7,498 bases of DNA from Bryobacteraceae bacterium (GTDB lineage Bacteria > Acidobacteriota > Terriglobia > Bryobacterales > Bryobacteraceae). The position numbers and the translations under genes are program-made. Below the pieces are notes generated by a model that worked only from the letters and a program-made list of their open reading frames with translations, searched no databases and was not told the origin of the DNA. How positions within the stretch are numbered: position 1 is the first letter of the stretch; each line of letters starts with the position of its first letter. Shown piece after piece: positions 5,229 to 7,498 of the stretch. The stretch covers positions 1 to 7,498 of the forward strand of contig JASHWA010000431.1 of NCBI GenBank assembly GCA_030044325.1, written 5' to 3'.

Positions 5229-5990
5229 TCACAAGAATCGGCTCGATCGCACCGCATTGGTTCCGGTGCCGGATTCCAGCGGGGAGGGCGCTGTCAGCGG
5301 GGGTTGGAGGGGGGTTGAACCGAGGTGGCTGTTGACGGTGTCGTTTCGTGGATTCGGGGTGTTACCCGCGCCATTGCTGGCTCGGTTTGTTTGGCCGGGG
5401 GCGGGGAGCGTGGTCGGGTTACCCGCGGCTGCGGAGAGCTTGGTCGGGTCACCCGCGCCATTGCTGGCGCGGCTCGTTGGGGTGGATTGGAGCGGGGCGG
5501 CTGCGGTGGGTTCGTTTCGTAATTTTTGGAGGTGCTCGAGTTGTTTGAGGGCGCGGTCGTGGGCGCGGTTGAGGGAGGATTCGTAGCGCATGAGCAGCGG
5601 GAGGGCGGAACCGGCGGCGAGACGATTGAAGAGCCACGCCAGGCGGGCGCCGTCGCCGGTTGTGGGGATCTCGTGGGGGATGGATTGTTGCGAGAGCAGG
5701 AGCTCGTTGTTGAACAGGTTGGATTCGAGGGAGGCGATGCGGCGCAGGCGCCAGCGGGAGACGGCGAGGGTGTGGACCAGTTCGGCTTCGACGGGATCGG
5801 CGGGGCGGAAGCGGTCGAGATAGGCGTCGAAGAAGCTGTCGAAGTCTTTTTCCGATTCGTGGGAGAGGACGGAGAAAGTGGCGGTGAGGCCGTGCTTAAG
5901 GGCGTTGCGCGAGGAGCGGGCTTTGCCTTCAGGGGTGGTGGGGCCTCGGGATTTGGAGCCGTTGACGCGGGCGGATTCGGATTTGTTCAT
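5229..5990 (-). CDS. Conserved hypothetical protein with GPTTPEGKARSSRNALKHGL signature
   Basis: A 253-aa protein of unknown function. The N-terminus SKSRGPTTPEGKARSSRNA followed by LKHGLTA (12-37) is a basic signature that I associate with large families of uncharacterised acidobacterial paralogs. Residues 44-101 (ESEKDFDSFFDAYLDRFRP, then DPVEAELVHTLAVSRWRLRR) form amphipathic helices, and 135-158 (RYESSLNRAHDRALKQLEHL) is a likely coiled coil typical of the family. The rest, from about 160, is a low-complexity Pro/Ala/Asn/Thr-rich tail with two RASNGAG copies (174-180 and 203-209) and two GNPT/GDPT segments, probably disordered and variable. No signal peptide, membrane helix or catalytic motif is visible. 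The basic front could bind nucleic acid, but this is a guess. No clear Shine-Dalgarno precedes ATG 5990. The 104 bp up to the next gene hold nothing I recognise. Confidence 0.72.
   Translation of the reverse strand: MNKSESARVNGSKSRGPTTPEGKARSSRNALKHGLTATFSVLSHESEKDFDSFFDAYLDRFRPADPVEAELVHTLAVSRWRLRRIASLESNLFNNELLLSQQSIPHEIPTTGDGARLAWLFNRLAAGSALPLLMRYESSLNRAHDRALKQLEHLQKLRNEPTAAAPLQSTPTSRASNGAGDPTKLSAAAGNPTTLPAPGQTNRASNGAGNTPNPRNDTVNSHLGSTPLQPPLTAPSPLESGTGTNAVRSSRFL
5364..5472. repeat. Direct repeats inside the hypothetical gene's tail
   Basis: ACCCGCGCCATTGCTGGC/T plus CGG occurs at 5364-5385 and again at 5451-5472 with one mismatch, 87 bp apart. Between them, TGGTCGGGTTACCCGCGG (5411-5428) recurs as TGGTCGGGTCACCCGCGC (5441-5458). 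On the coding strand they encode the two RASNGAG and two G(N/D)PT segments. The spacing keeps the frame, consistent with in-frame duplication making a length-variable tail. Confidence 0.75.
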
Positions 5991-6094
5991 TTGGCTTTGG
6001 TGTAGCAGGAGGAATCGCGGGGAATGGATGGTTCGAAGTGGGAAGTGGTTGTGGGGATTGGGTTTTCGCGGCGACGGAGGGACGTGATTGCGGA

Positions 6095-6682
6095 TCAGTG
6101 ATTGGGGTCCGAGGTTCTGCCGTCCGGAGTTAGCCGGCGCACGTCGCTCGGGTTGGCGAGGATGAGGAGCGGAGAGTCGAATCCGCCGCAGTCCACCCGC
6201 ACGTCCGGCGGCCGCATGTCCGGCGGCCTGACGACTCGGCCGTAAACCACAGCCCAGGTGTTCGGGACGGTCACGGTAGAGAACGTGCCGTCTTTGTTAA
6301 GCCGCGGCTCGTGATGGGAACCTAGCGTCGTGGTCTTGCGGACCTCGGAAAGCTTCACGGCCAGCTCGGCTCGGTCCATTCTCCATCCGACGGGGGGTGG
6401 CTGCTTGCCCGTCTCAAATTCGGTCTCGATGAAGATTTTGTTCGAACAGGTGTGGCCGTGGATCACGACCGGATGGGCGCATCCGTCCTGCGAGAGAAAC
6501 TCGTATTGGTCGATCGTGCTGACGCTGCGCTCCATCCGTCCGACAACGGCGACCGCTGCGCCCGCATACCGATCGGGTTCGTTGATCGCTTCGCAGACGG
6601 AAAGCACGACCTTCTCCGATCGCTGTTGGGCGAACGCAACTGCTGCCGCGAAGGAAATCTGCAAGACGACAGCTTCGGTCAT
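6095..6682 (-). CDS. Probable exported protein of unknown function
   Basis: From ATG 6682 the product has 195 aa. Residues 1-18 (MTEAVVLQISFAAAVAFA) look like a signal peptide hydrophobic core with a possible cleavage AFA-QQ, though there is an acidic residue and no Lys/Arg before the core, which is atypical. The mature part starts LSVCEAINEPDRYAGAAVAVVGRM, a C-E-x-x-x-x-P-x-x-Y-x-G-x-x-V-x-V-x-G pattern that I associate with small exported acidobacterial proteins with a beta-rich, possibly OB-like fold. Cys30, Cys68, Cys79 and Cys165 could form disulfides after export. Residues 152-161 hold a duplicated RPPD. No enzyme motif is seen. An open frame continues upstream to 6883, but it would overlap yoeB and is not accepted. 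The gene lies 52 bp downstream of yoeB on the same strand. No clear ribosome-binding site supports ATG 6682, so the exact start is uncertain. Confidence 0.62.
   Translation of the reverse strand: MTEAVVLQISFAAAVAFAQQRSEKVVLSVCEAINEPDRYAGAAVAVVGRMERSVSTIDQYEFLSQDGCAHPVVIHGHTCSNKIFIETEFETGKQPPPVGWRMDRAELAVKLSEVRKTTTLGSHHEPRLNKDGTFSTVTVPNTWAVVYGRVVRPPDMRPPDVRVDCGGFDSPLLILANPSDVRRLTPDGRTSDPNH
6199..6228. repeat. 15-bp tandem duplication within the exported-protein gene
   Basis: GCACGTCCGGCGGCC (6199-6213) is followed directly by GCATGTCCGGCGGCC (6214-6228), one mismatch. In the minus-strand product this gives RPPDM-RPPDV, a five-residue in-frame repeat. Confidence 0.8.
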
Positions 6683-6734
6683 CAGTTCTACGGTAGCGGA
6701 TTTCTTGGGGCCCTCGCGGAGAAATTGTCCCAGG

Positions 6735-6992
6735 TCAATAGTGATAGCGGCAGGCGAGGACTCGGATTTTTTCGGGAAGGACTCGATACACGAGCCGGTG
6801 CTCTTGCGTGATGCGCCTCGACCAGCAGCCGGATAGCTCGTGTTTGAGCGGTTCAGGTTTGCCGACTCCCGAAAATGGATCACGCTCGATATCGCGGATC
6901 AGGCGGATGATTTTCAGAGCTTGGGCGCGGTCTTGCTCGAGCCACCAGGCAAGGTCTTCGAATGCGGCTGCATCGAATTCGATGCTCTTCAC
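6735..6992 (-). CDS. yoeB: YoeB-family mRNA interferase toxin
   Basis: An 85-aa member of the RelE/YoeB toxin family, which cuts mRNA at the ribosomal A site when released from its antitoxin. The family pattern is nearly complete: AWWLEQD near the start, IRDIERDPFSGVGKPEPLK (32-50), LSGCWSRRITQEHRLVYRV (53-71) and the C-terminal CRYHY. Glu47, Arg66 and His84 fall at the positions of the catalytic Glu46, Arg65 and His83 of E. coli YoeB, and the terminal Tyr is kept, so the toxin should be active. It starts with GTG at 6992, overlapping the antitoxin stop (GTGA), which implies coupled translation from the antitoxin message. Length equals the family norm. Confidence 0.93.
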   Translation of the reverse strand: MKSIEFDAAAFEDLAWWLEQDRAQALKIIRLIRDIERDPFSGVGKPEPLKHELSGCWSRRITQEHRLVYRVLPEKIRVLACRYHY

Positions 6993-7198
6993 AGGCCGAG
7001 TTTTTCGATGACTTCCGCGAGCGGAATGCCGTTCTTCCGCTCGATTGCGGCCAGGAGGCGCTTTCGCATTTCCTCGGAGCCGAGGAGGTGGGCTGTTTCG
7101 CGCTCGGAGGAGATTTCGCGCCAGAGTTCGATGGGGACGATCACCGCCGTGGCTTCACCGGCCTCGTTTGAGACGATCTGGATGTCTTTATCGGACAC
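6989..7198 (-). CDS. yefM: YefM/Phd-family antitoxin
   Basis: A 69-aa antitoxin, partner of the YoeB toxin encoded immediately downstream. Residues 6-28 (IQIVSNEAGEATAVIVPIELWREI) are the beta-rich DNA-binding and dimerising part of the Phd/YefM fold. Residues 34-53 (ETAHLLGSEEMRKRLLAAIE) match the ET-x-x-LL...RL-x-x-A-I toxin-binding segment of the family. YefM normally neutralises YoeB and represses its own promoter together with the toxin. The start is GTG 7198; the only in-frame codons upstream before a stop are Asn-Glu-Val, so no other start is possible there. A -10-like TAGAAT on the same strand ends six bases before GTG. Confidence 0.9.
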   Translation of the reverse strand: MSDKDIQIVSNEAGEATAVIVPIELWREISSERETAHLLGSEEMRKRLLAAIERKNGIPLAEVIEKLGL

Positions 7199-7363
7199 GA
7201 CTTCATTCTACTTCGAACGGGACCGCTCGCTTACGCGCGCGGCTCCGCTGGAGGCTGGCTGTCCCAGAAGCGAACAGGCCCCTTGTTGGATGATATTGAA
7301 GACATGTGGCTTACTTGCGGCGATTGGATTGCTTGGGCACTTCGATACAATTAAACAAATCGC
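7199..7363. promoter_or_regulatory. Divergent intergenic region with candidate promoters for yefM and the response regulator
   Basis: These 165 bp separate the divergent yefM and response-regulator genes. On the plus strand TTGGAT (7324-7329), 16 bp, then TACAAT (7346-7351) is a good sigma-70-type promoter; initiation would fall about six bases before ATG 7364, leaving almost no leader. On the minus strand TAGAAT (7210 to 7205) sits six bases before GTG 7198, so initiation could be at the start codon, but no -35 is clear. Neither gene has a Shine-Dalgarno. No obvious YefM operator palindrome with TGTACA is present. Confidence 0.45.
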
Positions 7364-7498
7364 ATGAAAAATGCTCACGGGCGGGTTTTGATCGCCGACG
7401 ACCAGCAGGACGTGCTCGAGGCGCTCAGGCTGCTGCTCAAAGGGGAGGGGTTTGAGCTGGAGACGGCGACGTCGCCGGCGGGGATTCTGGCGGCGCTC
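7364..7498 (+). CDS. Response regulator, N-terminal receiver domain (cut by right edge)
   Basis: Forty-five codons are visible: VLIADDQQDVLEALRLLLKG followed by EGFELETATSP, the first strand and helix of a CheY-like receiver domain. Asp12 and Asp13 are the acidic pocket residues that hold Mg2+ next to the phosphorylated Asp, which would lie beyond the window. The phrase ADDQxDVLEALRLLLKGEGF is what I expect at the start of NtrC-type, sigma-54-dependent regulators common in Acidobacteriota, but the output domain is not visible, so a simple or other DNA-binding regulator is possible. It is divergent from the toxin-antitoxin pair and preceded by a good promoter candidate but no ribosome-binding site. 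Confidence 0.87.
   Translation, partial: MKNAHGRVLIADDQQDVLEALRLLLKGEGFELETATSPAGILAAL

Noticed and set aside
6330..6836. Plus-strand open frame of 168 codons
   Set aside because: Antisense to the exported-protein gene and part of yoeB; no family pattern.
6683..6883. N-terminal extension of the exported-protein frame
   Set aside because: Would overlap most of yoeB out of frame and removes the signal peptide from the N-terminus.

Overview
The window is GC-rich, tightly packed bacterial DNA, most likely from the Acidobacteriota. I base this on three things: the composition, a 253-aa protein carrying the GPTTPEGKARSS..NALKHGL signature that I associate with abundant acidobacterial paralogs, and an NtrC-like receiver domain of the type common there. 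This is family recognition from memory, not a database result.

Layout. (1) Positions 1-886, minus strand: the N-terminal third of a DHA2/EmrB-type drug-efflux MFS permease, running off the left edge, and upstream of it a small ferritin-like (DUF892/YciE-YciF type) protein. (2) Positions 990-2531, plus strand and divergent from the first block: a 513-aa fusion of a second ferritin-like domain, a complete short-chain dehydrogenase/reductase and a C-terminal membrane helix. Its N-terminal domain is a paralog of the small gene across the 103-bp divergent promoter region. (3) Positions 2563-4442, plus strand: aguB and aguA overlapping at ATGA, which convert agmatine via N-carbamoylputrescine to putrescine. 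(4) Positions 4442-4873, no large gene: a long foldback of 14-bp tandem units (G/T-rich arm, C/A-rich arm), then a stretch with a consensus Shine-Dalgarno that opens a 22-codon ORF and can be masked by a hairpin. (5) Positions 4874-5170: a 98-aa protein resembling the last helical-repeat part of a TROVE (Ro60-type) RNA-binding domain, with no vWA domain. (6) Minus strand 7198-6095: a YefM/YoeB toxin-antitoxin pair with GTGA overlap, followed by a probable exported protein of unknown function; then, after 104 bp, the acidobacterial-type 253-aa protein (5990-5229). (7) Positions 7364-7498, plus strand: the start of a response regulator, cut by the right edge.

Functionally, the left half could be a stress-protection block (efflux, ferritin-like proteins, an oxidoreductase, polyamine synthesis), but this link is inference from proximity. 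The right half looks like accessory sequence. The most interesting items are the ferritin-like/SDR/membrane fusion with its divergent paralog, the structured leader with a tiny ORF before a TROVE-like fragment, the 14-bp foldback array, and several start codons placed so close to -10-like hexamers that leaderless transcription is possible.
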